Source: an uncultured Bacteroidales bacterium
GTDB taxonomy: Bacteria > Bacteroidota > Bacteroidia > Bacteroidales > WCHB1-69
DNA length: 64,000 nucleotides
Assembly (NCBI GenBank): GCA_900315705.1
Contig: ONAB01000008.1
Span: 34,223 to 98,222 of the forward strand
Reading direction: 5' to 3'
Shown: piece after piece, positions 1-8,313 of the stretch
Position numbering within the stretch: the stretch's first letter is position 1
Layout: each line of letters starts with the position of its first letter
The notes under the pieces: generated by a model
What the model saw: only the letters and a program-made list of their open reading frames with translations
Database searches by the model: none
Told to the model about the DNA's origin: nothing
Program-made: the position numbers and the translations under genes

Positions 1-542
1 CCAACTACGACTACACGCGCCCGCTCGGCCTGCGTCGGGCCCTGTATCCCAACTTCTTCAGCTACTCGATGTTCAAACACTATCACTACATCGACAACTC
101 CACGCTCCTGCAGCGCTTTGAACTGTGGCAAGCCTCCTGGGCCGTCATCAAGGACAACTGGTTCCTGGGAGTGGGCATCGGCGACTTCAAGACTGCGATG
201 GACGAGCAGCTGGCAGCGCAAAATTCTCCCATCGCTTACAAACTCAACCGCGGCAGCCACAACCAATGGCTTACCTACTGGCTGATGGGCGGCATCCTGC
301 TGGCCTTGTATTTCCTGTTCACGCTGGTGTATCCCTTCTTCAAGATGAGAGACCGCATCACGATGATTTACATCGCCCTGATTATCATTCTCTTCATCTC
401 TGCCTTGACGGAAGACACCTTAGAGACGCAAACCGGACGGTTGTTGTTCTGTGTCTTCGTGCCGCTGTTGCTGCACGCGAATATTACGCCAGAAAAGAAA
501 TCTGAAGAACAGGGGAGCGCTTCCCCTGAAAAATCCTGTTAA
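1..542 (+). CDS. O-antigen ligase-like membrane protein (3' part only)
   Basis: The frame is open from base 3 and has no start in the window, so only the C-terminal part (about 180 residues) is visible. It shows the usual end of a Wzy/WaaL-type O-antigen ligase: an RFELW stretch, a GVGIGDF loop, an SHNQWL motif and then membrane segments (about LMGGILLALYFLFTLVYPF and MIYIALIIILFISAL). Family members join or polymerise lipid-linked glycans at the periplasmic face of the inner membrane. Its stop overlaps the stop of the convergent yciO-like gene by a few bases. The family is clear, but the exact substrate cannot be read. Confidence 0.75.
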   Translation, partial: NYDYTRPLGLRRALYPNFFSYSMFKHYHYIDNSTLLQRFELWQASWAVIKDNWFLGVGIGDFKTAMDEQLAAQNSPIAYKLNRGSHNQWLTYWLMGGILLALYFLFTLVYPFFKMRDRITMIYIALIIILFISALTEDTLETQTGRLLFCVFVPLLLHANITPEKKSEEQGSASPEKSC

Positions 543-1159
543 AACAAGTCGTTGACATCACCCTTGCCCTCGCGGACAACTTCCGCCTCGTCGCCGGTGC
601 AGTCCACTACCGTGGAGGGCACGTTGTCGCCGTAGCCGCCGTCAATCACAATGTCCACGTCATCGCCATAACGCTCGTAGATGAGTTCGGGGTCAGTGGT
701 GTACTCCACCACCTCGTCATCGTCCTTCACGGAAGTGGAGAGGATGGGATGGCCCAGTTGTCGCACAATCTCACGCACGATATTGTTGTCGGGCACACGG
801 ATGCCCACGGTCTTCTTGTTGCTCTGAAGCAGTTTGGGCACATTGTTGTTGGCGTTCAGGATAAAGGTGAAGGGGCCGGGCAGCACCTTCTTCATTATCT
901 TGAAGATATGGTTGGGAATGGGGCGGGTGTAGTCGGAAAGATTGCTCAAGTCGTGGCTGATGAAAGTCATCGAACTCTTCTTCTTCCGGTCGCCGAGCAG
1001 GGTAGTGATGCGCTCGATGGACTTGGGCTTGAAGATGTCGCACCCGATGCCATAGATGGTGTCGGTCGGATAGATGATGATGCCTCCGTCCTGAAGGCAC
1101 TTCACGACCTGATCAATGGCGCGCTGGTTTGGATTCTCGGGATAGATTTTCAGTAACAC
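539..1159 (-). CDS. YciO-type Sua5/YrdC/TsaC-fold protein
   Basis: A 206-residue single-domain protein of the YrdC/TsaC fold (double-stranded RNA/nucleotide-binding family), with PTDTIYGIGC near residue 31. The remaining motifs follow E. coli YciO rather than TsaC: PGPFTFIL, KTVGIRVPDN, HPILSTS and VVREGKGDV. TsaC makes threonylcarbamoyl-AMP for t6A in tRNA and needs a Ser-x-Asn pair. Here the equivalent site reads Ser-Thr-Ser, so t6A activity is doubtful. The start appears to be GTG, since alignment with YciO leaves no room for a later Met. YciO membership is confident; the reaction is not known. Confidence 0.82.
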   Translation of the reverse strand: MLLKIYPENPNQRAIDQVVKCLQDGGIIIYPTDTIYGIGCDIFKPKSIERITTLLGDRKKKSSMTFISHDLSNLSDYTRPIPNHIFKIMKKVLPGPFTFILNANNNVPKLLQSNKKTVGIRVPDNNIVREIVRQLGHPILSTSVKDDDEVVEYTTDPELIYERYGDDVDIVIDGGYGDNVPSTVVDCTGDEAEVVREGKGDVNDLF

Positions 1160-1216
1160 CCTGCGTTGGATTTGAATATGGATAATAGGTTTCCCAAAGT
1201 GATGGTCACAAAAAAA

Positions 1217-1314
1217 GGGTAAGCTACTTATATCGCATCGCTACAACCGACGTACCCTTGCTGTATTCCTACCCTGGGGGAGTTAGAAGGGAGCAGATCG
1301 TACAAGACTTACCC
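1217..1314 (-). ncRNA. ffs: Signal recognition particle RNA (small bacterial type)
   Basis: Read on the minus strand, a 98-nt segment starts with GGGTAAG and ends with CTTACCC, so its ends pair. It is followed directly by a run of T (1209-1216 as A on the plus strand), an intrinsic terminator. The centre holds the SRP helix 8 signature: CCCCCAGGG, a GGAA tetraloop closed by UA/UA pairs, then CAGCAAGGGTA. SRP RNA binds Ffh and targets membrane proteins. A TACTTTTGC promoter box lies just upstream, so the 5' end is well fixed. Recognised from motif and fold by eye; a covariance-model search (RF00169) would settle it. Confidence 0.8.
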
Positions 1315-1318
1315 GCGG

Positions 1319-1326
1319 CAAAAGTA
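1319..1326 (-). promoter_or_regulatory. -7 promoter box of the SRP RNA
   Basis: TACTTTTG followed by C on the minus strand, matching the Bacteroidota consensus TAnnTTTG. It ends 4 bases before the predicted RNA 5' end region. No clear -33 element is seen. Confidence 0.6.
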
Positions 1327-1347
1327 GAAAAAAAAACGATTCGTTTC

Positions 1348-2769
1348 CTAATATCCTAAAATTTTCAGCATCGACTTGTAACTCTGCTCTTTAGCAAACA
1401 ATTTGGTACATAATTCACCCTCTTCGTCGCGATAGATGATGATGTGTTTCGGCGCCGGAGTCATACAATGCTGTATTCCGCCGTAGCCGCCGAGGGCATC
1501 CTGATAGGCCCCGGTGTTGAACAAACCGATGTACTGGATGTCTTCCGGACTGTCGCCTTCCGGGTAGTTGGCCGAGTCGATGTTCGGCAGGAAAACGGCG
1601 TTCAGGTGCGACTCCGAGTTGTAGTAGTCGTGGCTGTCGCAGGTCAGGCCGCCAAGGAAGACGCGCTCGTAGGCCTTATCCCAATTGTTGATGGCCAGGA
1701 TGATGAACTGTTGGTTGATGGCCCAAGTGTCGGGCAGCGTGGTCATAAAGGAACTGTCGATCATATTCCACAACTCTCTGTCGTTCTGTCTTTTCTGCTG
1801 AAGCACGGAGAATAGCACGGCGCTGGCCTCGCCAACCGTGAACGAACCGAACTCCGTGAAGATGTCCGGCTCCTGCACGCCTTCGCGTTCGCAGATGATC
1901 TTGATTTGTGCCACAATCTCCTCGGCCATATACTCGTAATCGTAATCGAAGGAGAGCGAATTCTTGATGGGGAAGCCGCCGCCAATATTGAGGGAGTCGA
2001 GTTCCGGACAGAGCTTCTTCAAATCGCAGTACAGGTTCACACACTTGGTGAGCTCATTCCAATAGTAAGCCGTGTCCTGGATACCCGTGTTGATGAAGAA
2101 ATGCAGCATCTTCAACTCGAAGTTCGGGTTGTTCTTGATTTTTTCCCGATAGAAGGGAATCACATCATTGTAGCGAATGCCCAGGCGCGAGGTGTAGAAC
2201 TCAAATCGCGGTTCCTCCTCAGAAGCGATGCGGATGCCGACCTTGCATTTCGACGGGATCTCCTTCTTCAACAACATATCGAACTCCTTTTTGCTGTCGA
2301 GCACCGGAATGGTGTTCACATAGCCTTGTCCCAGAAGTTCAACGATGTTGTCAATGTAAATCTGACGCTTGAATCCGTTACATATAATATAGTTCTCCTT
2401 GTCGAAAAGGCCGGACTCGTGAAGGGTCTGAATCAAGTTGATGTCAAACGCGGAAGAGGTTTCAATATGCACATCGTTCTTCAGCACCTCCGACATCACA
2501 AACTCGAAATGATTGCTCTTTGTGCAATAACAATAGTGATAACTGCCCTTGTAATCGGACTTTGCGATAGCCACATTGAACCATCTTTTGGCCTTCTGGA
2601 TATTCTGGGATATCTTGGGCAGATAGGTGATTTTCAAAGGCGTTCCATACTGTTTGATGATATCCATCAATGGTACGTCATTGAATAACAGGTTGTTGTC
2701 TTCCACCTTAAACTCCTCTTGCGGAAATTCATAGGTTTGCGAAATCAGGTCGATGTACTTGGTTTTCAT
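1348..2769 (-). CDS. speA: Arginine decarboxylase, fold-III PLP enzyme
   Basis: A 473-residue alanine-racemase-fold (type III PLP) decarboxylase. CYCTKSNHF near residue 80 carries the likely PLP lysine, LNIGGGFP near 260 is the glycine-rich phosphate loop, and GGLTCDSHDYY near 365 is the conserved Cys-Asp catalytic region. The length and sequence match the short proteins of Bacteroidota annotated as arginine decarboxylase, which make agmatine from arginine for polyamine synthesis. A diaminopimelate-decarboxylase-like specificity cannot be fully excluded. ATG start, with a TATTTTTGC promoter box 30 bases upstream. It stands alone between the SRP RNA and the LRR gene. Confidence 0.8.
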   Translation of the reverse strand: MKTKYIDLISQTYEFPQEEFKVEDNNLLFNDVPLMDIIKQYGTPLKITYLPKISQNIQKAKRWFNVAIAKSDYKGSYHYCYCTKSNHFEFVMSEVLKNDVHIETSSAFDINLIQTLHESGLFDKENYIICNGFKRQIYIDNIVELLGQGYVNTIPVLDSKKEFDMLLKKEIPSKCKVGIRIASEEEPRFEFYTSRLGIRYNDVIPFYREKIKNNPNFELKMLHFFINTGIQDTAYYWNELTKCVNLYCDLKKLCPELDSLNIGGGFPIKNSLSFDYDYEYMAEEIVAQIKIICEREGVQEPDIFTEFGSFTVGEASAVLFSVLQQKRQNDRELWNMIDSSFMTTLPDTWAINQQFIILAINNWDKAYERVFLGGLTCDSHDYYNSESHLNAVFLPNIDSANYPEGDSPEDIQYIGLFNTGAYQDALGGYGGIQHCMTPAPKHIIIYRDEEGELCTKLFAKEQSYKSMLKILGY

Positions 2770-2774
2770 AACAA

Positions 2775-2883
2775 AATCCGATTAAGTTAACAATGCCGCA
2801 AAAATATAAAAAAAGTAATACGGATTGATAAAAAAATACCAATCCGACTAATTTGGATTAAATAAAGATTCTTGATTTGGATT
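2775..2883. repeat. Cluster of five GGATT/AATCC boxes upstream of speA
   Basis: The short gap upstream of the arginine decarboxylase holds five GGATT pentamers: 2775-2779 (reverse), 2822-2826, 2841-2845 (reverse), 2855-2859 and 2879-2883. The flanks are similar (TTGGATTA, TCGGATT). They surround the promoter box at 2799-2806 and could be binding sites for a regulator. They could also be chance in AT-rich DNA. Confidence 0.3.
2799..2806 (-). promoter_or_regulatory. -7 promoter box of speA
   Basis: TATTTTTG followed by C on the minus strand, preceded by a T-run. The start codon lies 30 bases downstream, giving a leader of about 22 bases. Confidence 0.6.
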
Positions 2884-3544
2884 AGTTGTGGTCGCGACGA
2901 TTCTCGCATTCACAAATGTCCGTGAAGAGTATTTTAGTTTCAGGAAGAAGGTATTCCATCTCTTCATACTCCCATTTTGTCAAGGGAATTTGACGCAAAT
3001 CGAGGGTTTTCAGCGTACTCTTCAGCGCTTTGATGCTTGCAGGCAGCACATACAAGGGGTTATCCCAAGCGTCAATGGCGGTGAGTTGTTTCAGTTTGGC
3101 GATGGAGTCGGGCAGCGTCTCTATCATATTGCGGCTGATGACCAGCGTGCGTAATTCGGTCAGTCTTCCGATGGCATTGGGCAGGCGCAAAAGTTTGTTA
3201 TGGTCGAGATTCAGGTATTGCAGATGGCGCAACTCGCCGATGCGTTGGTTGACAATGCACAAGCGGCAACCTTTGACGGTCAGCTCGCGCAGTTGGGTCA
3301 ACCGGAACAGATCCTCGGGCAACGAATCGCGTTTGGGCAGCTTGGTAAGTTTAAGGCGGTACACGGGACTTGAAGCGCTCAAGGCCTCCTCCAGAGAGGT
3401 GTAGGTGCGCCCGTCATCATCGGGAGCATACCGCACAATGGTGTCTTCTATGGCCGTTTGCCGGGGAACAAATGCTTCGCTGGCCATCCCTGCAAAAGGA
3501 ATGGCCAGTGCAAAGCAGATGATAAGTAACAATGTTTTGCCCAT
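2882..3544 (-). CDS. Secreted leucine-rich-repeat protein
   Basis: 220 residues. Residues 1-22 form a signal peptide (MGKTLLLIICFALAIPFAGM). Residues 75-185 hold about five leucine-rich repeats of roughly 23 residues with the LxxLxLxxNxLxxLP pattern, for example LQYLNLDHNKLLRLP and LRTLVISRNMIETLP. LRRs bind proteins; no catalytic domain is present. The short Cys-containing C-terminus (ICECENRRDHN) is not a type IX sorting tail. The gene starts 3 bases after the stop of the barrel gene in the strand-reversed sense and probably shares a transcript with it and the BatD-like gene. The partner is unknown. Confidence 0.7.
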   Translation of the reverse strand: MGKTLLLIICFALAIPFAGMASEAFVPRQTAIEDTIVRYAPDDDGRTYTSLEEALSASSPVYRLKLTKLPKRDSLPEDLFRLTQLRELTVKGCRLCIVNQRIGELRHLQYLNLDHNKLLRLPNAIGRLTELRTLVISRNMIETLPDSIAKLKQLTAIDAWDNPLYVLPASIKALKSTLKTLDLRQIPLTKWEYEEMEYLLPETKILFTDICECENRRDHN

Positions 3545-3547
3545 TCA

Positions 3548-4099
3548 CTAAAAGGTATAACGGACTCCGAGATTCACGCTCCAGTCGAAATAGTGGAAGT
3601 CGTAATTTTCGGCAAAGAGGCAGCCGTAGCCGGGTCTGAAGTCGAACTGCAACGCCACCGGGGCATTGAACTTGTACTCCAACCCGAAGATACCGTTGGC
3701 ACCGCATTTGCCAAAGTCGGAACGCGAGTGCCAGACTCCGAAGAACCCTTGGTAGCTAAGGGTATTCCAGCTATAGCCGATACTGCCGCCAATACCTACC
3801 AGGCCATACAGACCTTTCGCGAAGTGTCCTTCAAAGATGAAATTCGGGTTCAGTTCCAGGGCCCAAACATCAACACCTGAGAGGTTCAGATTCCTGAAAC
3901 GCCCGTTTGTAGTGATGAACTTGGTGCCCAAATCCAACTGGAAGGCAAAATGGTTGCCAGCGAAGGTCTTGAAAGTCAACGCCTGCATATTGCCGACCGA
4001 TGCGCCGATACCGTTTTTGTACGGAGCCTGAGCATTAGAGGTGAACACGACACCCATTACGAGTGTCAAAGCAATGAGTAATTTCCGAATGTTTTTCAT
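3548..4099 (-). CDS. Small outer-membrane beta-barrel protein
   Basis: 183 residues from the Met at 4099, chosen because MKNIRKLLIALTLVMGVVFTSNAQA is a complete signal peptide ending in an NAQA site; an upstream in-frame extension has no such feature. The mature part alternates aromatic and polar residues in strands rich in Gly and Tyr and ends in VNLGVRYTF, a typical C-terminal aromatic residue for Omp insertion by BamA. It resembles the OmpW/outer-membrane-beta-barrel family in size. Function beyond an envelope location is not readable. Confidence 0.65.
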   Translation of the reverse strand: MKNIRKLLIALTLVMGVVFTSNAQAPYKNGIGASVGNMQALTFKTFAGNHFAFQLDLGTKFITTNGRFRNLNLSGVDVWALELNPNFIFEGHFAKGLYGLVGIGGSIGYSWNTLSYQGFFGVWHSRSDFGKCGANGIFGLEYKFNAPVALQFDFRPGYGCLFAENYDFHYFDWSVNLGVRYTF

Positions 4100-4148
4100 A
4101 CGATTTATATTTTTTATATAACAATAATTCAGTGATATAGCAGCCGCA

Positions 4149-5588
4149 TCAGATTTTATAGGTCTTGGCGGGCTTTGACTTCTTCTCTGAATTATCGGAA
4201 GGAGAAGTCGGCTCGCGCGCGGGCCCCACTTCAATCTGGTAGTCCTGTGAGGTAATCGTCTTGTAACTCCCTGAATCGTAGTCATAATATTGGTATGACG
4301 CGCCAGGAATCCGGAATGTGCCCTCCGAACGCGGTATTATCGTGTACTTGAAGGTCTTGGACCCTGACACAATATCACCCTTGGCAGAGATGTTGCCCGT
4401 GACCTTCGGGTAGGTGACATCGCAGTCGGCCGGGAAATCAATGTTCAAGTCATCGGCGCCGATGCGATGCAGATTGCCCGTGCCGGAAAGTGTAACCGTC
4501 AACACAACCGCCTCATTGACACGGATTTCACTCTTGTTCAGCGAGGATGTGACGGTGAAATTACCCACCACGTCGGTCTCCGCAGAACGACTGTTCGGCA
4601 TCGGTTTGGCCTTGATGGCTATGTCATTGGACACCAACGAGACATCCTGGCTCTTGTAGGTGGAGTAGGTGCCCCAGAACGGGTCTCTGACTGTGGCCGG
4701 CACGCGCACCCGCAATGTGAGATTCAACTTCGGAATAGTGACCTTGCCGGTCTTGGTAGGATAGAAAGCCGTCTTTTTAATGGTATAGACCGTATAAGTC
4801 TTGCCGTTGACGGTCTCCGTGGACTCGTCGCGCTGATTCAAATCCAGAGCTCCGGTCCAGAAGGCATCCGTCGGGTCAAAAACGGCCCTTTCAATGCTAT
4901 AACCCCTGTTTTGAGTCTTGATATACAGTTTGTGCGTCACCACAACGGCCTCGCCCTGATAGGCCTCCAATTTGGAGGAGAGGGCCTTGATGAAGATGTC
5001 ATCCTTGCTGATATGATCGTCAATCTGCGCTTTGTCGGACTTGGATTTGGACTTGGCATTATCCTGCTGGGGCTCCGCGCCGGAACGAGGCTGGAAGAAA
5101 TCCGACCATTGCGGAAAGTCTTCCATTTGCGGGAAATCAAAGTCAAAGTGGAACCAGTCAGCCTGCTCTTGCGGCTCTTCCTGCGCTTTGGGGGCCTTGA
5201 CCACGCTGACTACCACGGGGTTGCTCTTGACCACGCGCCCGTCGATGGAGATGCTGATGCCGGGGATGGTGAAGGTTCCCTCTTTATGGGCCACCAAATA
5301 ATAGTTGTAGGTGTAGGTGGTGGACTGGTCCATTGTGCCATTCACGAAGGAGATGGAGGTACTGGTGCCGATGCTGGGACCGCTCACCATCTCAAACTTT
5401 CCGAAGTCAGAGGAGAGCACCTCGCCTTGTTCAGAGGTGGTGACGGTGTATTTGAACTGCCGGTCAACAGCTACCTCCGAAGGGGCCTTGGCCATACAAT
5501 CGCTTTCCTGCGCCATCAGGTTGGCAGAAAACAACAACACGCTAAAAAACAGAATGATAACAGATAATGAGTTCTTTTTCACATTCAT
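4149..5588 (-). CDS. BatD-like oxygen-tolerance family protein
   Basis: About 479 residues from the ATG at 5588, which has a good ribosome-binding sequence (GAAAGGAG) 8 bases upstream; an in-frame TTG at 5609 is rejected. A signal peptide covers the first 27 residues. The body holds repeated beta-sandwich modules typical of BatD: an N-terminal ATTxVxxxEQF-like strand set, a central FWTG...YTIKKTAFYPTKTGKVTIP stretch split by a low-complexity Lys/Ser/Asp linker (about residues 160-195), and a second module ending SEGTFRIPGASYQYYD. BatD accompanies MoxR/Bat complexes in Bacteroidota. No other bat genes are nearby and there is no clear C-terminal TM, so this is a secreted, stand-alone version. 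Confidence 0.72.
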   Translation of the reverse strand: MNVKKNSLSVIILFFSVLLFSANLMAQESDCMAKAPSEVAVDRQFKYTVTTSEQGEVLSSDFGKFEMVSGPSIGTSTSISFVNGTMDQSTTYTYNYYLVAHKEGTFTIPGISISIDGRVVKSNPVVVSVVKAPKAQEEPQEQADWFHFDFDFPQMEDFPQWSDFFQPRSGAEPQQDNAKSKSKSDKAQIDDHISKDDIFIKALSSKLEAYQGEAVVVTHKLYIKTQNRGYSIERAVFDPTDAFWTGALDLNQRDESTETVNGKTYTVYTIKKTAFYPTKTGKVTIPKLNLTLRVRVPATVRDPFWGTYSTYKSQDVSLVSNDIAIKAKPMPNSRSAETDVVGNFTVTSSLNKSEIRVNEAVVLTVTLSGTGNLHRIGADDLNIDFPADCDVTYPKVTGNISAKGDIVSGSKTFKYTIIPRSEGTFRIPGASYQYYDYDSGSYKTITSQDYQIEVGPAREPTSPSDNSEKKSKPAKTYKI

Positions 5589-5647
5589 AATCAATTTCTC
5601 CTTTCTCAAAAGCGGTTAAGTAACGATTATCACGTCAATTTATTGTA

Positions 5648-5673
5648 TAAAAAAAGCGGACAAAACTGTCCGC
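5648..5673 (-). terminator. Intrinsic terminator of argS
   Basis: Minus-strand stem GCGGACA / TGTCCGC (5656-5673) with an AAAC-size loop, followed by a run of eight T. It lies 15 bases after the argS stop. Confidence 0.8.
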
Positions 5674-5687
5674 GTGATTTTCGGTCA

Positions 5688-7478
5688 TTACATCCTTTCC
5701 GGGACATCTATGCCCAGCAGTTTCATACCGTTGCGCAATGTGTTGGCCACCCATTGGGAAATCTGCAGTCGGAGCAGCCGTTTGGCGGCGTCGGTCTCGC
5801 GCATAATGGGCGTTTCTTGGTAAAAATGGTTGAACTGTTTGGCGAGGTCGTACACATAGTTGGCAATCAAGGCCGGACTGAGGTTCTCACCGGCTGCCAG
5901 AACCACTTGGGGATATTGGTACAACTTCTTGACAATCAACTTCTCTTCACCTTCCGGCGACAATCCGTCGGGCAGCGCGTCAGCCACGTTCACCGACTGT
6001 TCAGCAGCCTTGCGCAACAGCGAGCGGATACGGGCGTGCGTATATTGGATGAACGGGGCCGTGTTGCCGTTGAAGTCGATAGACTCAGCGGGGTTGAAGA
6101 GCATATTCTTAGCCGGGTCCACCTTGAGGATGAAGTACTTGAGTGCGCCGAGGCCGACCATCTCATAGAGGGCGGCCGCCTCGTCAGGCTGGAAGTCGAA
6201 CTTGCCCAGCGACTCTGTACTCTGCTTGGCCTCCTCGAACATATCGTCCATCAGATCGTCGGCATCCACCACCGTGCCTTCACGGGATTTCATCTTGCCG
6301 GAGGGCAACTCCACCATACCGTAGGAGAGATGATAGATGCTGTCGCCAAAGGGCTTGCCGAGTTTCTTGCCCAAGACCAGCTTGAGCACGTCGAAATGGT
6401 AGTTCTGCTCGTTGCCCACCACATAGATCATCTTGCCGGGATGGAACTCCTCGTAGCGCAACTGCGCAGTGCCAAGATCCTGCGTCATATAGACCGAAGT
6501 GCCATCCTTGCGCAGGAGCACCTTCTCGTCCAATCCCTCATCGGTGAGGTTGACGCGGACAGAGCCGTCCTCGTGGCGCTGAAACACCCCTTTGTCGAGC
6601 CCCTCCTGCACCAATGATTTGCCCAGGAGGTAGGTGTTGGACTCGTAATAGGTCTTGTCGAAGTGGATGCCGAGACGGGCATACGTTGCATCAAAGCCCG
6701 CGTACACCCACTGGTTCATTTTTTCCCAGAGGGCACGCACCTCGGGGTCGCCGGCCTCCCAGCGACGGAGCATCTCTCTGGCTTCCAGCATAATGGGCGC
6801 TTGCTGTGCCGCTTCCTCTTCACTGAGTCCTTTGGCTATCAGTTCAGCCTGCTCCTCTTTATAGTGCTTGTCGAAGACTACATAGTAGTTGCCCACCAGG
6901 TGGTCGCCTTTGATATTGGCGCTCTCGGGGGTCTCGCCGTTGCCGTAGCGCAGCCAGGCCACCATCGACTTGCAGATGTGAATGCCGCGGTCGTTGACGA
7001 GGTTGACCTGTACCACGGGATGTCCGCACGCCATCAGGATCTGCGAGACAGAATGGCCCAGCAGGTTGTTGCGCACGTGCCCGAGGTGGAGCGGCTTGTT
7101 GGTGTTGGGGGAGGAGTACTCGATGAGCACCGGGGCCTCTTCACGCTGAGCGAAAAGCCCGTAACGCTCGTCGGCAAAGCCCTCACGCAAGCGTTCAAGC
7201 CAATAGCCATCAGCCACCGACAGGTTCAGGTAGCCCTTTACGACGTTATAGCCGGTGAGCGCATCCATCCGTTCGCAAAGGCGGTCGCCAATCTCTTTGG
7301 CCACCATATCCGGGGCCTTGCGGGCCAGCTTCACGTAGGGGAACACCACAATCGTCAAATCCCCTTCAAACTCTTTCCGTGTGGGCTGCACCAACGAAGC
7401 ATCCGCTTGGATGTCAATCTGATACAACTCGTGGAGTACATTTTTCAGTTCTTCTGCAAGAGCAAGTTCTATATTCAT
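5688..7478 (-). CDS. argS: Arginyl-tRNA synthetase
   Basis: 596 residues, normal for a class Ia ArgRS. It charges tRNA-Arg with arginine in the cytoplasm. Visible features: the N-terminal additional domain (1-115), the HIGH motif as HLGH at residues 131-134 within SSPNTNKPLHLGHVRNN, the GMVELPSGKMKSREGT segment that replaces the KMSKS loop in this family, and the C-terminal DALR anticodon-binding domain (about 475-596) with QYTHARIRSLLRK. ATG start. It has its own terminator and no obvious promoter box in the short upstream gap. Confidence 0.97.
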   Translation of the reverse strand: MNIELALAEELKNVLHELYQIDIQADASLVQPTRKEFEGDLTIVVFPYVKLARKAPDMVAKEIGDRLCERMDALTGYNVVKGYLNLSVADGYWLERLREGFADERYGLFAQREEAPVLIEYSSPNTNKPLHLGHVRNNLLGHSVSQILMACGHPVVQVNLVNDRGIHICKSMVAWLRYGNGETPESANIKGDHLVGNYYVVFDKHYKEEQAELIAKGLSEEEAAQQAPIMLEAREMLRRWEAGDPEVRALWEKMNQWVYAGFDATYARLGIHFDKTYYESNTYLLGKSLVQEGLDKGVFQRHEDGSVRVNLTDEGLDEKVLLRKDGTSVYMTQDLGTAQLRYEEFHPGKMIYVVGNEQNYHFDVLKLVLGKKLGKPFGDSIYHLSYGMVELPSGKMKSREGTVVDADDLMDDMFEEAKQSTESLGKFDFQPDEAAALYEMVGLGALKYFILKVDPAKNMLFNPAESIDFNGNTAPFIQYTHARIRSLLRKAAEQSVNVADALPDGLSPEGEEKLIVKKLYQYPQVVLAAGENLSPALIANYVYDLAKQFNHFYQETPIMRETDAAKRLLRLQISQWVANTLRNGMKLLGIDVPERM

Positions 7479-7510
7479 CTAAAAAACAGTTTGTACAATT
7501 ATATAATATA

Positions 7511-8257
7511 TCAAGCCTTTCCTTGGTTTTTCTTTCCCTTGAAGAGGGTTTTCCAATAGTTCATATGCCAGAAAATATGAAGTATCGCAATGATGGTCAT
7601 CGCGATGCCGAACTCCACGTGCAGCACCTTCAGGGTCCAGAACCACTCCATCTTTATATTATAGTTGACTTGGAAAACCAGGAATAGGCCAATCAGGCAC
7701 GACATCAGGGCGGTGATGAGCAAGACCACATTCCAGATTTTGCGATGGGTGGCGAGTTTGATCACATTGGTGGCCACGAGAATTCTGGTCAGCACGAAAA
7801 GCCCGATGGTGAGCAGAGAGACAAGGATGAGATGGTAGGGCGAACCTCCGCTGGCGGGCGCTGTTTCCTCTTCCTGCACGGGTTCAACAGGTTGTGGTTG
7901 TGGCTGCGGCTCCTCCAACTGGGTGGCACCGGTATGGGCATCCTCTGTGGCAATATCATTATGCGAGGGTGCCTCCTCATTATGAACCCGCTTGGCCGGC
8001 GTTGCCGTCGCCGGTTGCTTTTGGGCTTGCGTCTCCGGCTCGCTTTTTTCTGCTTTCTGAGGCTCTGCCGTTGTTACGGTCGCGGCGGGCTTGGCGGCCT
8101 CCGACAGGCGTCCACGGTCGCAGAAGCCGTCGCCGTTCTCGTCGATGAAGCGTCCGCAACGGCCCGGACAGTCGATGGCACCGCAGTCCTGCTGCACTTG
8201 GGCGAACATCGGAAGAGCGATGAAGGCAAGAAGCAAAGTGATTAACAGTCTTTTCAT
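7511..8257 (-). CDS. Membrane protein with EF-hand-like loop and cytochrome-b-like TM region
   Basis: 248 residues. A signal peptide (1-20) is followed by a Cys-containing segment with DENGDGFCD (about 40-48), which has the spacing of an EF-hand calcium loop. A Pro/Gln/Glu/Thr-rich linker (about 50-140) leads to three membrane segments: LILVSLLTIGLFVLTRIL, VVLLITALMSCLIGLFLVF and FGIAMTIIAILHIFWHM. The last carries His residues (HVEFG...HIFWHMNYWK) placed as in DUF4405 or cytochrome-b-type haem proteins, so haem binding is possible. I do not recognise a named family. It lies between argS and the FKBP gene, which ends in a terminator just upstream. Confidence 0.6.
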   Translation of the reverse strand: MKRLLITLLLAFIALPMFAQVQQDCGAIDCPGRCGRFIDENGDGFCDRGRLSEAAKPAATVTTAEPQKAEKSEPETQAQKQPATATPAKRVHNEEAPSHNDIATEDAHTGATQLEEPQPQPQPVEPVQEEETAPASGGSPYHLILVSLLTIGLFVLTRILVATNVIKLATHRKIWNVVLLITALMSCLIGLFLVFQVNYNIKMEWFWTLKVLHVEFGIAMTIIAILHIFWHMNYWKTLFKGKKNQGKA

Positions 8258-8277
8258 AGCATCGAAAGGAGTTTATC

Positions 8278-8306
8278 AAAAGGGGCGAGTGTTGAACCCG
8301 CCCCTT
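8278..8306 (-). terminator. Probable terminator of the FKBP gene
   Basis: Minus-strand stem GGGGCG / CGCCCC (8282-8304, loop about 11 bases) followed by TTTT, 10 bases after the FKBP stop. Confidence 0.65.
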
Positions 8307-8313
8307 CTACATA

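Noticed and set aside
511-527. Hairpin AGGGGAG/TTCCCCT as a terminator of the first gene
   Set aside because: It lies within the coding end and has no T-run after it on the plus strand.
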